Source: Pelecanus crispus (Eukaryota > Chordata > Aves > Pelecaniformes > Pelecanidae). Taken from it: DNA of 64,000 nt. Position 1 is the first letter of the stretch; each line of letters opens with the position of its first letter. The stretch spans positions 214,944,583 to 215,008,582 of the forward strand of contig NC_134643.1 of assembly GCF_030463565.1 (NCBI RefSeq). The letters run 5' to 3'. Positions 12,007-25,800 of the stretch are shown here, one piece after another. The notes beneath the pieces were generated by a model that ran no database searches, had not been told where the DNA came from, and saw nothing but the letters and a program-made list of their open reading frames with translations. The position numbers were made by a program, and so were the translations under genes.

Positions 12007-13564
12007 CTGAAGATACATGACCATGATCATTAAATATGTAAGAGGCAGAAGAAAATCTCTGTATCCACAGGAAAAAGGGAAAAAAAGTCAATTGGCTTAA
12101 CTGGCAGCAGGAGAAATTCAACGCTTGTTTCAGGTGTCAAGCACTGTTCGAGATGCCCTGCAGTGTCCAAAACTCTAGCGGGCACATCAGACACAGGATC
12201 CACAGGACACATGCACCTCTCTGGAGCAGTATCTGTTGATCCAGTGCGGTGTCCCTAGAGTCTCCCATCATGATATGGTATGTCACCAGTGAGGATAGCT
12301 GATCCAAGCACTTCTGTGGACCTCGGTTGCATTTGAGACACGCCAGGACAATCCTGCCTTGTCCCCCTTGCTGAACCAGATCTCCTGTAAGGTCCCGTGT
12401 CAGACTGACAGCCACCTGCAGACACCTCGGATGCTCCAGGCAGTTTCCAAAAGTAAGGTGGGTTGAGCAGAGTGTTTGTGTAGGTTAGTGAAATCACCAT
12501 AAGTTGGACAAGAGTATGTCAAAACCAACGAGGTCCTTCCAACCTTACTCATAATACACATCTCAGCAAAATAAATAAATAAATAAATAAAAGAATAGCC
12601 ATGCATCGTCTAATATGTTTCCATGTGCATCAATCCTAACATTAGAAATCTCGGTCGTGCTTTATAATATATGGAACATCATTATCTCCAGAAACCAGCA
12701 TGTAAGCAAAATTCAGATTTCCTGTTCTTACCCACAAAACAGCTGCACTACCAGTTTTTTCCCTACTTTTCTTTCCCTTCTGTTAGGGGTACTGCTGATG
12801 GGAACAAGAAATTCTGTCAAGTATCTGGAATATCCAGAACACCATAACAAAATGCTGGGGCATGGTATGGTGGTGGGGATTCTGTTTTCAAATAAAACTC
12901 ATCAATAAAGCTGATTTGAAGCAAGAAAAAATGATCAAAGTCTTTTGACACTCTAAAATTTCATAAAAAATACCATTTTCCTGCATAACAAGAGCAAGAG
13001 GGAAAAAAAAAGAAACACAGAAATGGGCTTGTGCTAGAGAATTTCCATCAGCTCTGAGGAAGGAGAAATTCTCTTCAATCTGCCATTTGAAGAATTTCTT
13101 CAAAACCTTCCCACATACCACACAGCAGAAGACGACATATCGAAAGATATTGAAAATGGGAAAACAACTGGTCAGAATGATGGCAATGCATGAAACATCA
13201 ATGGGTAGTTCAGCTCAGAAAGTGAGATGGGATAGTTAAAATCATCATAAAGAGAAATTCTTTACACATAAAAAGAGATTAATTTGGGACTAAATTTAAA
13301 ATTGCCCCTATTAAGTCACATAGTGTATCTTAGGGCTAAAAACCATCACAAATCAAGGTCATTGATGAGTGGCTTCCTTTAATTCCATTTACGGAGCTAC
13401 TCTGGCCATGCCCTGAGGATGTGTGAGGAAGCAAGGCATCTCAGAAACCTCAGCAAGCCCACATGCAAGCAGGAGGAAGAGTGGGCTGCTGGATACGTGG
13501 AGCACGAGTGGTGCTTCCGCACCAGAAAGCAGCCAACGCTGTGTGAGGAAGCCCTGCCTGGGGA
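12007..13564. other. Unassigned stretch with AAAT microsatellite
   Basis: No gene is supported. An (AAAT)n tract of about six units lies at 12568-12593. The section 12030-12500 is more GC-rich than its surroundings and may be an old repeat, but I cannot name it. Confidence 0.45.
12568..12593. repeat. (AAAT)n microsatellite
   Basis: About six AAAT units in direct tandem. Confidence 0.85.
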
Positions 13565-13666
13565 GCAGAGGCTGGTTACAATCCCTGCTCACTGCAGGGG
13601 GGTTGGGCTCGATGATCTCTCAAGGTCCCTTCCAACCCAAAAGCATTCTATGACTCTATGACTCTA
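13565..13666 (+). mobile_element. CR1-type tail, possibly a truncated SINE
   Basis: It contains 'caatccctgctcactgcagg', 'gatgatctctcaaggtccc' and decayed octamers (attctatgactctatg). The 'caatccctgctcactgcagg' phrase and the wording of the tail match the reverse complement of the SINE at 22746-22884 better than they match the ordinary CR1 copy at 59692-60040. It may therefore be a 5'-truncated SINE copy that lost its tRNA head. Confidence 0.75.
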
Positions 13667-16600
13667 CCACTGCGGTACAGCACCCCGCCACAGTTCTGAA
13701 GTCTTCTACCGTGGAGGTGAGGCCACCCAAGCAAAATGCCTGCAAGCTGGATGAAGACAGCCACACACTATAACAACATAAATGCGGTACGGTGGCACCA
13801 ATGTAAGATATGCAGTAGAGCTCTGATTTATCATAGTCCTGCAGGTTTTTTATTTTTAAAAATATCCTGAGCTATGTGTATAAAGTGTATAAAAGCAGAA
13901 GACAGGCAGTCCTGACAATTAAACCTTATGTGCCTTGTAACTCAAACAGGAAAAAAAAGTTAATTCAATTAAGCACATTCAAAATTTGCCCATTTGTTAT
14001 GAAACACAGCCAGCTGTAGAGAGGAGAAAAACAGTTGGGAAAAACTGCCACATTCTAAAGTTCAGCAGGACAGGAGATGGTGCATGGGGCCATTTTGGCC
14101 GATAGCATCATGACATACTCGGGCCCAGAAAGCATCATTTTTAAGGCACTCACAATGCAGATAAGCCATCATTTTTTCATTTTTCTTGCAAAACATGCGT
14201 GCAAAGTTGCATGCCTATTTATCTACCTCAGCAGGATTAAAAGTTTCTAGCTTTTGTAACAGAAAAAGGGCAGCACCACCAGATGCTTCAGCTTTTCCAA
14301 GAAATTCCTCAAGGTTGTAAAGCCAAGCAAGTAGCAGGCACCTTGAATCCAATTTTGAGTCTACCATTGAAATGAAAATAAATGAAAAATTTTGTTTTAA
14401 GACATCGTTGATAGTAATATCTTAGTTCTTATTGATTTGTGATGACAGTATCTTCTCTGGTGAAGCATAAGAAGATGTACGAAGCCTCAAGTGAGAACAA
14501 AAAAAATTAATTTTCCATTATCAACATGTATTACGTTATGGAAATTATGAAGATAGAGACAATAAGGGAAGAAATGGAAAAAATTAACTCTAAAACTACA
14601 AGTAAATATGGGAAATGGACACCGACCTAACCTTCAGGGGTCTTCACAGTGATGAGAGGAAGACAACCAAAGGAAAGGAAGGAGCGCAGCAGTGAGAGAA
14701 GGAGCACATTGCTGGGCATGCCAGCAGCGGTGGAAAGTAACCTCATTTCTTCAGTGCCACCTTCAGAGCTTCTCTAAACAGCTCTTTTTCATCCCCCCTT
14801 CCCTGTGCTGGTGTAAAAGCAAGGGGACAAATGGCAGCAGGCTTCTGCTTTTAAGGAGCAGAGAGGTTGCTGATGGATTAACAGCGTCGGGGCGCCTGAT
14901 GAATTTGGGAAGTGCTTGGTGTTTGCCAGGGAGAGGTGGGTGACGCATGAGGGAGCACCTTGGTGCTGTGTGTCTGAATAATCCTGGTACCTTGTTCTTA
15001 ATTCTGAGCAATGCTAGGAGACAGCCAAGACAACATGCAGCTGTGGGGTTTTTTTTAAATAAATTGTATTTAAATTTGTATTTTAAATTTGTATTTTAAA
15101 AATACAAAGAATATTTTCTCCAAAAAATAGAAAGCCTTCTTTACTGTTTTGTTTTGGGTTTTTTTTTAGCAGGATTTCACCCTCGTTAGATTTACTAATG
15201 CCTTTGAATCAAAAAGATTGCAAATGCTTGACAGAACTGTCTCGTCAGGAAGTGAAGCCAAGGAGTTGAAGCATAAAAAGAAAATTAGGATGTCAAAAAC
15301 CAGACATCTCAAAATATTCCCTTGGTAGCGGAAAACTCCTACACATGTTCTGAGCACCCTCTCAGCGGTAATGACTACTTAAAACCAGAGATGAGTACTT
15401 TGCACAAGCATGCTTTCGTATTTCCAAGTGCCGATTTAAAGCTTCAGCCTTATGAGCCACTCACAGCAAAAACAGTGAGGTCCCCTCCTCCCAGTGTTCA
15501 GCCACTGTCCAAATCACATCCCAGAAATGCAGAGTAATGCAATAACCCCCCGCCCCTATTCTACCTGGTTTATGATCTCTGATATCTGATATTGCCTTTC
15601 TGGTATTTATTTCTCAATCCTGAACCTTACAGTGAGCCTTCCTCCCCCTCTCTGGCATTGTGAATCCGATCTCTCCTGCAGTGTGGAAAAAGTGCATGGA
15701 GAAAATGGGAATATGGAGAAAAGCCTAAAATTATTCATTCTTAACGGGTCCAGTGGGATCGATGAAGTTTAGAAGCAGCTAGTATTGCAGTCTTCTGTTT
15801 TTCCTGGTTTTGCAAAATGAATAGCAGTTCTGAAGGTTCGTTACAGTTAATCGCTTTTCATTTGGCCAGCAGAGTACACAGCATCAGAATGCAAAGTTAA
15901 TCTTACTAAACTTGTCCCAATCGGCTTAATGACTAGTATGGGATTATAATCTATTAATTCTTGTTTCAAAAATGTAAACGATAAATTATTTTACAAAACA
16001 TGACAAAATAATTTGCAAAATTTTACAAAAGAATAAACAATAGTAAATTATTTTACAAAACAAAAACTGTTTATTTTTATACACATTGAAATTAATTTAT
16101 TTACAGCATTCTGTGCCTAATGCTCATAAATACCAATACCTTTGGTCAGAAAATGATACATTACACCAATCTTATAATACGTTTTAATAAAAGCATTATT
16201 CTCTCTACTGTGACAATGTCAGAAAAAACCCTGAAAATAGAACAGAAAAAAAAAAGATGGCCACTGCCCAGTGAGCTTATAATGTAGTTGACCGTCAATT
16301 TGTTTAAGCAAAGCAGGGTGGCTGGTTGCACGCTCACATTTTGGAGTCAGGTCTGATGCTCCCCTGCGGTCAGCCCTGGTGGAAGCTCCTTTCCCAGGCT
16401 GCAAAGCCTGAGCAGCCATGGGTTCAGCCCCTCGGCAGTGATCTTGCAAGATGCTGTTAATCCATCCGTGAAACCACTAATAACAACTGGCCACATCTGT
16501 GCTCTACAGTGCATGCCCTTCTGCCAGCACCACCCCAACATGTTTCACCTTGTGTTTTTTCCCTCGTGCGAGCTCCTTCGGGATGCAGCCTGGTCTATCG

Positions 16601-18521
16601 CATCGCAGAGGGATGCTGGTGCTGCAGACACCTCACTCCGCAGCGGTCCCCAGCTGCAAGGGGAGCCCAGAGGGATGGAAACCAGCCCTCTGAGCAACTT
16701 TCACTCACTTCTCAATTTTCTCAATCTATTTACACATCTTGCTGCAGCATAGATGTCTAAAATAGGTCAGAAGACGAGAGTTTGAGAAATGCTGTTTCTT
16801 TTGCTGGGGCTGGGAAGGCGCACCGCAGGCAGCATGGTGGGCAAGGAGAGCCCCGTACCCACACACCACCCACTGCACACAAGCGCTGCCAGAGCACCCA
16901 CCACAGGAAACCATGACTCTGGAGATCTTGGGGGGGGTTACTTTATCACCTGCAATTTTTTTATACTCTCCAGATCATATTTTATTATATAAAATAAATT
17001 ACTTTTGCGTTTAGTTTTGGCGTAACAGATCTGATGCCTTCTGGTTTATGAACAGCTTTTTCTAACCAAGTGTAACTGTGAAACTAAATTAAGGAAGAGT
17101 ATAACAAAAATGGTTACAAAAGACACCTGCATCTGAGATGGTCATTTTAGGCTCCTTTTATAGTCACTGGGCAGAAACAGGCCATGATTCATACCATACT
17201 AAAAATAACTGGCTAGAGAGGCATGGCTAAATTATGCTAAAGGATGATAAATATCCGTTCTTCATATACATTTTTTGTGCAGCACAGACAAAACACAGCA
17301 TTCATTGTATATTCAGTACAATAATGTATTTCAAGAGTTACAAGAAAAGCGAATTTCCCCCTAATTAAAACAGCTATTTTCATTTTTTTGCAGCTAGAGG
17401 AACACAGAGTGGACCTTTTCATAGTGTCAGTGACTAATACAAGAGAGTGAGTTAGGACTGTCTTTTTTATATATTAACACTGTCCTAATTCATATGGTTC
17501 TTGCTTTATCTGTCTGGATCTGGCTTCTGTGGTACTGGAGAGAACAGGGGAACAGGGCTGGCTCTGCTGTCACCTTCTGCTAATATACATGAGCATCGAT
17601 TCCCTCCTCCCATCCAGACTCTCACACTCTAGCTATGGATACAGGACACTAAAGAAACAATGCACAAGAAGAACATCAAAGCCCAGCTTCACCTTGCTCT
17701 TCACTAAAAGCTTTAACACCCCAAAGCCAAGAGAGTGTAAAAGAAGTGACATGAAAGAGGTAATAAAACAGATGTTCAATACACAACGCTTTGGCTAAAG
17801 CAGCAAGCTCAAAGAGGGGAAATCACGAAAGGGAAGAGGCTAAAACCTCTTCCCTTGCCTGTCCTCAGCTATGTACAGACACTAATTACTACCTGCAGGA
17901 TGCCAAACTGTTGCACTCTCACTTCTGCACTTGCAAAATCCTGCTGAACCTAATGCTCTTACCTAATCCCATCCACTCCTTGTACCCAAAGCATCATGGC
18001 CTTCATTATGAGTAGCAATTTTAGCACCCCACTGCCTGCAGCCTGGTGACTGTCCCTCCACAGGCTCCTATATGTACACCTGTGGGCGCACAAAACAAAG
18101 GCTGGACCACAGAAATGTGTAGCATCATTGTGCTCTATGAAACCCCAGAACCCGTACTCCATACTAACAGCGTGCTGGTTAGGGGACTGAGTTTGAGCTG
18201 TTTTCTACTGAATCTGGAATGCCTGAAATCTGAGATTTCTGGGCCATCTTGGTACAGTTATGGCAGGGAACATGCTCCCACAGCAGCTCTGGCAGGTGCT
18301 AGCAGAGTGGGTTTTACAATCTGAGGTTGGAAGTCAGTTCCTCACCTCCTGAAACCAAAATACTCAAATCCAGTAACATCCACAGCCTGCTGTCACGCTC
18401 ATATCTGTTGTTGGGCTTTTAAGGATGACCGAACAAGCTGAGCTTGGTACTGAAAGTCTGCTGTTAATATGACATTGTCTTTCTTATTTTAGGTTTCAGG
18501 AAGTCTGGATGGCTTCTTTGA
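13667..18521. other. Unassigned AT-rich stretch
   Basis: No gene or repeat is named. AT-rich patches lie at 15045-15115 and 15960-16110, where 'ttttacaaa' recurs. The more GC-rich part at 16320-16920 has several short frames on both strands, none with recognisable domains. Confidence 0.45.
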
Positions 18522-19515
18522 CACATCGTCCTGGTTTCAGCTGGGATAGAGTTAATTTTCTTCCTAGTAGCTGGCATAGTGCTGTGTTTTGGATTCAGTA
18601 TGAGAATAATACTGATAATACACTGATGGTTTAGTTGTTGCCAAGTACTGCTTACACTAGTCAAGGACTTTTCAGCTTCCCATGCTCTGCCAGGGAAACT
18701 TTCAACATTATTGAAAGACAGTATTAGCACAATGAGGTTTCTGTATTATTACCTTGTCAAATGGAGATCCATCCTATTATGGTACTGAACAAATAATGTC
18801 ATTTCCACATGCAGTTTAGAAACAAACTGTCTTGTAGCTGACCTTTTACTGCTTCCATTGAGTCTGGCTCTCCCTAGTGAGGAATTCCACTTTCAGCTTC
18901 AGTGAACTGGATGCTCTGGAAACTCAATCTGATCAGACACTATTATGAAACACCAAATTTGTGTGTTAAAGTTGAGACAAAAGGCAAATGGCAACAGAAG
19001 TAGAAATGCCACTTGATGGACCACATTCTCATTTCCACCAGTTATTGCAATACAGTGGAACTACTTCAGCACAACTCTGTCATAAAGAAACAATCATGAT
19101 TGTTTGTTGACAGTTGATCCAAACTGGCCAAAGGGCTATTCCATACCATATGATGTCATGCACAGTATATAAACTGGGGGGAGTTGGCTGGGGGGCAGCC
19201 ATCGCTGCTCGGGGACAGGCTGGGTGTCAGTCGGTGAGTGGTGAGCAATTGCATCACTTTTTTTTTCTCCCTGGGTTTTGTTTCTCTCTCTTGCTGTTCT
19301 CCTTTTCATTACAATTTTTATTACTATTACTATTATTAGTAGTACTGTTATTATTGTTATTATTTTATTTCAATGATTAAACTGTTCTTACCTCAACCCA
19401 CGAGTTTTCTTACTTTTGCCCTTCCGATTCTCTCCCCCATCCCACCGGGAGGGAGGGCAAGCGAGCGGCTGCGTGGTGCTCAGCTGCTGACTGGGGGCTA
19501 AACCACAACACACAT
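18522..19515 (+). mobile_element. Solo LTR interrupted by foreign sequence
   Basis: The left half, 18527-18694, matches the 5' part of the LTR at 2835. The right half, 19112-19510, matches its 3' part, including TATATAA near 19156 and the end CTAAACCACAACA. Both outer ends share a perfect 5-bp duplication CACAT (18522-18526 and 19511-19515), so the two halves are one insertion. The first LTR base is C instead of T. The middle, roughly 35 bp of normal LTR, is replaced by about 417 bp of unrelated DNA. Confidence 0.9.
18695..19111. other. Unidentified insert inside the LTR
   Basis: About 417 bp of non-LTR sequence replaces about 35 bp of the LTR. It begins with an inverted repeat (CTTTCAA...TTGAAAG, about 18699-18717) and ends with the perfect palindrome AACAATCATGATTGTT near 19089-19104. 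No open frame or CR1 tail is seen. It could be a short non-autonomous element or a filler from break repair. Confidence 0.6.
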
Positions 19516-22500
19516 GCAATCGTTATGTTGCTAACAGAGGTGAGACACAGGCAGCCCTAGAGAGAAGTCCTTTGTTCTTGTAACTCTTAACGCACAGGTA
19601 ACATAAAGGACTGCAAATTACAAGGTAACAGCTACACCGCTAGAGAACTGATAAGCAAGTAAAGTGCTTTTATCGATACCCACAGAGGAAATGAGCCATA
19701 TTGCCTGGCTTTTAACAAGAACCACTCAGTTTTGAAGAGCATGCACACTCCAGTTGTCCTCACTGGTGTGACAATGACAAGAAAAGCAATTCTGCTGCTA
19801 GTTCACAAGCAAAATAAAGTGTTTTCCAAACAAAGGAAATCAATATTTCTGTGTATCCATGGACATGCATCCTATTTATAATAAAACACTCATGCAGTTA
19901 ACTGCATGTATAGTTCTCTCCATTTAGGAGCTTAGCTCTTTAATTACATCAAAAATATTGGAGGCTAGAGGAAGGTTTGACAAAAAAGACCCAGTCATCA
20001 AAGCTTTTGATCTTAGTCTAAGGAAAACAGGTTGTTAGTGAACAGCGATCTGATTATTTGCTCCTTGTCTGACCTGAGGAAGGGCAGTGGAACAAAGAAT
20101 CCAGTGTTCAGGTGAGTCGTGGCCTTGGGTGAGAGCCACCTGGCAATGCCTCGACGTGGTGAGGACTCAGATAACCTACCTCATTTCTGGAAAGTAATCA
20201 GAAGCAAAAGTGACAATTATATCTGTGTACCTGACTGACAGGACTCAGCTGCCACTTGTAATGTAAGTACATAATAAAACAGAAGTATTATGATAGCCTG
20301 ACCTGCTCCTGGAGAAAGAGGAGTGTTCAGCGTAACTAGGCATTTTTCCAACCATGTCTTTTTCTATGCAGACTTTGTCTCAGTTATCTGTGCTTATCTT
20401 ACACTGGGACTGGATCACAGTAACAGAAGGTAATACATAGCCAGGCCAGAAAACTGCTCCCAAATAAGGCCAACAGTATGAAACCCATGTCAACTGAGAT
20501 CTAGGGTGGTCCCCAAACTTCTCCCAGGGGGACCCCATGGGTCTGAATTTCACTTCTGTAATTGAATTTCACCTGTGTCTTTGACCCCTCTGTTCTAGGA
20601 GATACTAATAATTTCAAGTTGTGGATAAAATCCAAGATGCTGATTTTAACTGGAAATGTCCAGAATGGTCTTTGGGGCCTGATATAGATTACCAAAGAGC
20701 CTATGCCTCTTCTCATTCAGTACTCTCTTATTTAAAATTGGCAGTAGCTTTTGAGCTGGAAGCCTACCCTTCCTATAAAAGAAGGACATTGACAGCATGA
20801 GTTTCATTAGCCAGTATATGTGTTACTCTTCAGGGCACTTTTATCTCCAAAACTGGGCTGAGGATTAAGGAAAGTTGTTCTTTACTACATAGGTCAAGTT
20901 TCTTCTCTTCGCTTTAGCCCATTATTTTAAGGATTTACTCTGGATACCTATGCATTGGAGATCAAATTAATTCTGTATTAAACTTAGAAGAGAATAGGGA
21001 ACACCATCTTCAGAGATTAAGAAAATCACTTGATTTTACCCAAACATATGTAGTAGCCTGGCCAAGGATGGGTGACGATGGCTGCCACTGGCACCAAGCA
21101 GCTCGCTGCATCGCTCTTTGCTCCAGGAGGCAACGGCCCGCTGTCCTGATCCTGCCCTCCTCTTCCCCATGGCTCCCAGATCGTACGTGCTTTGCAGTGT
21201 GCAGACAAAAGCACGTCCTCCATTGCCAGAGTGCGGCCCCGGTGTGGCAAATGAAATGTAGCAGATGACAGGAAGAGCATTAGGTCATTGAAAACCTTGG
21301 CGTCCACCCTGAAAATCTGAATATGATGAGACATGACAATCACACACCTCTCCTTTATACAGGCTGCATCTAAGTGGTGAAGAAAACTGTCTCCTCCTCT
21401 GGGGCTATAGGCTTCTCTGCCACTTTGACCTTCTTTGCTTTATTAGTCTGAAGGAAAATTCCCTAAAGTTTTGCTAAAAACCTATACTGGTATATATTGC
21501 TCCTGTTAAGAGTCAGCTTGAGATATCGAAAAGCCACCTTTCAAAGACAGAACAAAGTTTATTTTACAGCCCAGAATCCCACAATATTGTGTTTGTGATA
21601 GTACTTTGACTACATTTTTTATCTGATTCAAAGTTTACCTAAAATACCTTGCCACACATCCTTTGTAGGCCATCCCACCTGAAAATAGCAGAGCAAGTGG
21701 GTTTACTATTTTTATTCCACAGTACCAGCTTCTTGACACAGCCAAGGTTCTTGTACTGTAGATCCATCCAAAATGCAGTCCATGAGGTCATGCTTGCTGC
21801 AAACAAAGGCACACAATGCAGTATTATTTCCTGCAGACCCTGTTCGGTTTGTGCTGTAACTTGTGTGATTGCAAAGATCAAAGAGATGCAAAGCATCGGG
21901 AGTACGTAAACATATTACTAAACTAATAGAACATAAACAGTGCCTGTGGCAAGAACAATTTGACCTTATTTCACTTTCTGCTGCTTTCAGAACAAACACC
22001 ACGTCAGCGCAGCCACTCTGGTTAGTATTGGAGCAGTCCTATTGCTGTGCCCCCCGTGACAATTTCTGTGGCCATGTAGGCAAATACAGCACTTACATGT
22101 AGGGTGATACACCAAGAAGGTCTCTGGAGAGATTTCCCTTGTGCTTTGGTGAGTCTTGGGTGAATAGATGCCTTTAACTGAACCAGGTCAAGCTTATGGG
22201 GAAGTGCTGGCACAAAGGAGACCTTCCTGTCTCTGTTGTGCTGCAAGGTTCCTCTCAAAGGCAAAATGCAGGGGATGGGGATGGAGATGGGGATGAGGAT
22301 GGTAGCGTGCACTGCACTGCTGGGGCAGAAGTAACAACTCCCACCAGAGCCTCAGCTTAGCAAAGATGCCTGTGGCTTATCCCGGCAGAGGTCACAGATC
22401 GAGGCTGCTTTAATGCAGCCCCCCTTTCTTTTCTTTTGACTGCCATGCACTCCTGTAGTCTCTAGCATTAGCTCCTTCATACCACCATGGTAGTTTTTTC

Positions 22501-22745
22501 TTTGTAGATCTCAAAGCACTTTATTAATGGGGAAAAATATCTCGCAATCCCCCTAGGAAACAAGGTTAATATTAGGTCCATTTACAAACAGGGGGGTTCT
22601 TTGCAGCTTACTGTGATCAAAGTGAGGGGAAAATAAGAACAAGGAATGGTCTGAGAAGGTCCCATCTTACTCCACTGTGGTGTTCCTGGGGGGAAGGCAC
22701 CAGCTCTCCCAAAGCCACCAGCACCCCACTGCCATTAATTACTAC
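19516..22745. other. Unassigned stretch
   Basis: No gene is supported. The longest frame (105 codons, minus strand, 21026-21343) has no domain I recognise. Confidence 0.45.
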
Positions 22746-22884
22746 CATAGAATCATAGAATGCTTTGGGTTGGAAGGGACCTTGAGAGATCATCAGCCCA
22801 ACCCCCCTGCAGTGAGCAGGGATTGAATCTGTGAACTTGGCGTTATTAGCACCATGTTCTAACCAACTGAGCTAACCTGGCTGG
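22746..22884 (-). mobile_element. tRNA-Ile-headed SINE with CR1 tail
   Basis: Read on the minus strand, the right end is a tRNA-Ile-like head: GGTTAGCTCAGTTGGTTAGA (A box), an anticodon stem-loop GTGCTAATAACGCC with AAT intact, and a B-box-like GATTCAATCC. It passes directly into a CR1 3' tail (CTGCTCACTGCAGGGGGG, then ttccaacccaaagc) and ends in ATTCTATGATTCTATGG. This head-plus-tail plan matches the zebra finch SINE family usually called TguSINE1, which borrows CR1 machinery through the shared tail. The acceptor stem is not paired as in a functional tRNA. Confidence 0.88.
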
Positions 22885-25800
22885 TCTCATCTCTGTATTC
22901 AGATAAGAACTGATCATGAGCTACATCTATTTCGAGTACAGTTTTGTGCGAAGGATAGTTGTGAGCATGCACACAGATCTGCAGTGTAAGGCTGAGTGGA
23001 GACCCTCCCCAGAGCAATTCACACGCTGGGTCACAGACTGGAGGAGGAGGTTAAGTGCAGGGAAGGTATCTATCCTGGTGAATTAGCACTGCCGCCTCCA
23101 GGGAAGTCAGACGAGAATGACTTCCAGAAAGTTAGAAACATGTAAGACTTCAGAAAAAGATGAAATCTACTTGTGCCTCCTGGACTACTCCTTACAGGAG
23201 ACTCTCTATACAGTTAGCTTGCCTTCTACATTTCTTCTTATGTGCTTTTTGTGACTTGAACAAATATGCTGCCTTAATGTTTTAAAAGATGTTTTAAATT
23301 AATAGGTACTTTACTTGCATTCTACGTCAATCTGGCTTGGGATAAGAATGATTTCTAGGTTAGTGGCTAATGGTGAGGCACTTCTTACACAAATCATGGT
23401 GAATCTGTATCCCAGAACACATGAGCAAAAGCCCTAGTTCCCAGCACTTTCTCCAGCAGAACAAAAGGACAAAAAAAAGGCTATCTTATATAAATTGCAG
23501 AGACTAGTTTGAGAGCTGTTATCATAAGTCAAGAGCAGAAAAAATTGTATTCCAGTGACTGGCACAGAGATAGGATCGCACCCGGATCCTGCGAGCTCCT
23601 AAGGAGCTTGTCACACCCAGGCAGGCAGCAAGCAGATCCACCTTGCTGCACTGGGAAGGGCAGCAGACACAGATGAAGCTCCTTCCACTCCATTGGGCAG
23701 TTGGAATAAGTCCAAGGATCAAATTAAATAGTTTCAAAAAGATGGTGTCCCCTTCTGCACCAGCTGTGCGTGGACAGTATGTCCATATACCCTCATGGCT
23801 TGAGGAAAATTAATTCCTGTTATTATCAATAATGAACACATAGAACAAGTTGCTTTTTGAGGAGATAATGAAATATCTAGGATACGGTCCTAAGAGTCAA
23901 GGCCAGGAAAGATGCCATGGCTGGTCACAGGACTTTGAAACTCCTCAGAAATCTATCTCATGTTTTATACCAGACTTTGTGGAGGCTCAAGCAGAGATAA
24001 TTTCTGTGACATTTTCACTAAAGGCATAATTTTTTTTAGCTTAATGCTAATGCTGAGTATTTCTCATATAAACCAAGTAACCTGAGATATAACTGAACTT
24101 ATTTTCTTCTAGAAGAATAGAGACGTACCTGTGAACTCAGACAACTAACAGCCCTGGTAAGTAAATAGAGTAGACTGCTGTGCTGACATTTCTTATCCTG
24201 CTCTGGTAAAACCAGACGGGTGAGATGCCACTGAAACAAATGCATACTTTTCCTTTGATCCAGCAGTAGCATTCCAGAAGGATCAATACAGAAGGCTTTA
24301 ATGTACTGTGAACACCATGAGAAACAAGATGATCCAGGAGGCACAATGTGGTCAGACCCCTCAGTGAGAACAAAGCCAGTGTTCCTTTGTGGTGAGGTCT
24401 TGGTCCAGATCCAGGCTCCAGACAACCAACCAGATGCTCTTTGTTCTGTCACAGACCTGTCAGTCACCCATGCACATTGTGCATGGGTATATCTGTATTG
24501 CAAGTCCAATGGAGGACTTCAGTCTTCCTAAGAACACCCTGGTCAATGTGGTAGGGCTGCATGGAGACAGCACTTAAAGCAGGTGTCTGCCGAGTGCCTG
24601 ACCCAGGTCCCTCCCCAGCAGCTGCCTCTTCCAGGTTCTGAGATCACCCAGGCTCTCCCAGGCTCCCAGGAGCTGAAAGCCCCTGCCCACAGGTGTTGTA
24701 CCCCTTGCCAGCAAGCATGAGAAACAAGTGGCTCCTGCACCCTGCTTAAACCAGCTCAGATGCTGCCTCCGTCATGTTCCCCACTGTTAGTTTTTTCCCA
24801 CTTATTAACTTATTCCCACTTTATTAACCCTCTCGCTTGCCCTCACTACAGCCTGGGCTAACCAGCATGTGCTTCAGCTGGCACACCAGTAGCCTCGTAC
24901 AGACACTTCTTCAGCTCGAAAGGGGAAATCTGGCATTTCAGTACAAGCCAGTTTCTGTACATTGACTTCCTGAAATAAATACAGATTCCTTCAGATGTGC
25001 AAATCAGGTTTAATTTCAATAGCGAGTGAAATGCCTAAATCCTTCCAGGCCTAAGTCTTAATGGTATAGCAGTCTGCTTTGACTGTGGGATCTTTGATGC
25101 TGAAGCATCTTGCAGCAAATTCACACATTTGTAAAATGTAGAAACGGTACCCATGTTGCTCTTTCATAACAAACTTCAAAGCCGAAGGGAATCAATGACA
25201 TGTTAAAGCTGTAAATACCTAAGCAATCATTTGGATCTCTGGTTTTACCTGAAAGCAGCAAAAATGAGTTTGCAAGAACAGGACCTCATAACCTCCACCT
25301 TGCCAGAGATGGACCTGCCATCCAGCCTAAAAAGTGATGACCAGTAATGGGTAATCACAGGGCAGTGGTGAAATTTGTGTCCATTTCTCACTCATATTCT
25401 GTCAAGCAAACCCTGCCTTAGCATATGGGCTCTCATCCAGCCTGTCTTGAAGCTGAAAGCATCAGATTTAAACTTCTAACTGGAAGTGACAGTAGAATCA
25501 CTTGAACACAAGACAGCAGGTTCCCAGTCCCAAAGTTGTGTTTTATTTATTTAACTTCAGATAAACCATTTTAAACTGTCCTCTTCATTCTTAAGTCTTA
25601 ACTTAAGGGTTATAAAGGGACAGTTCCATCTGAACTGATGAAATCTGTTCTTTTTCTTTGCTCATTTGCACATATTTTTGTGGCAGCCCTAAAGCTGCTA
25701 GACCATGGCAGATATGCAAAAGCAGCAGAGCACGGTACACCAGTGCAGCAGTTGTGCTCTCCTAGCATGATTTAAAACACTGATCCCAATCTAGAGCAAG

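Noticed and set aside
22809-22882. Functional tRNA-Ile gene
   Set aside because: The acceptor and T stems do not pair correctly and the 3' end runs into a CR1 tail, so it is a SINE head.
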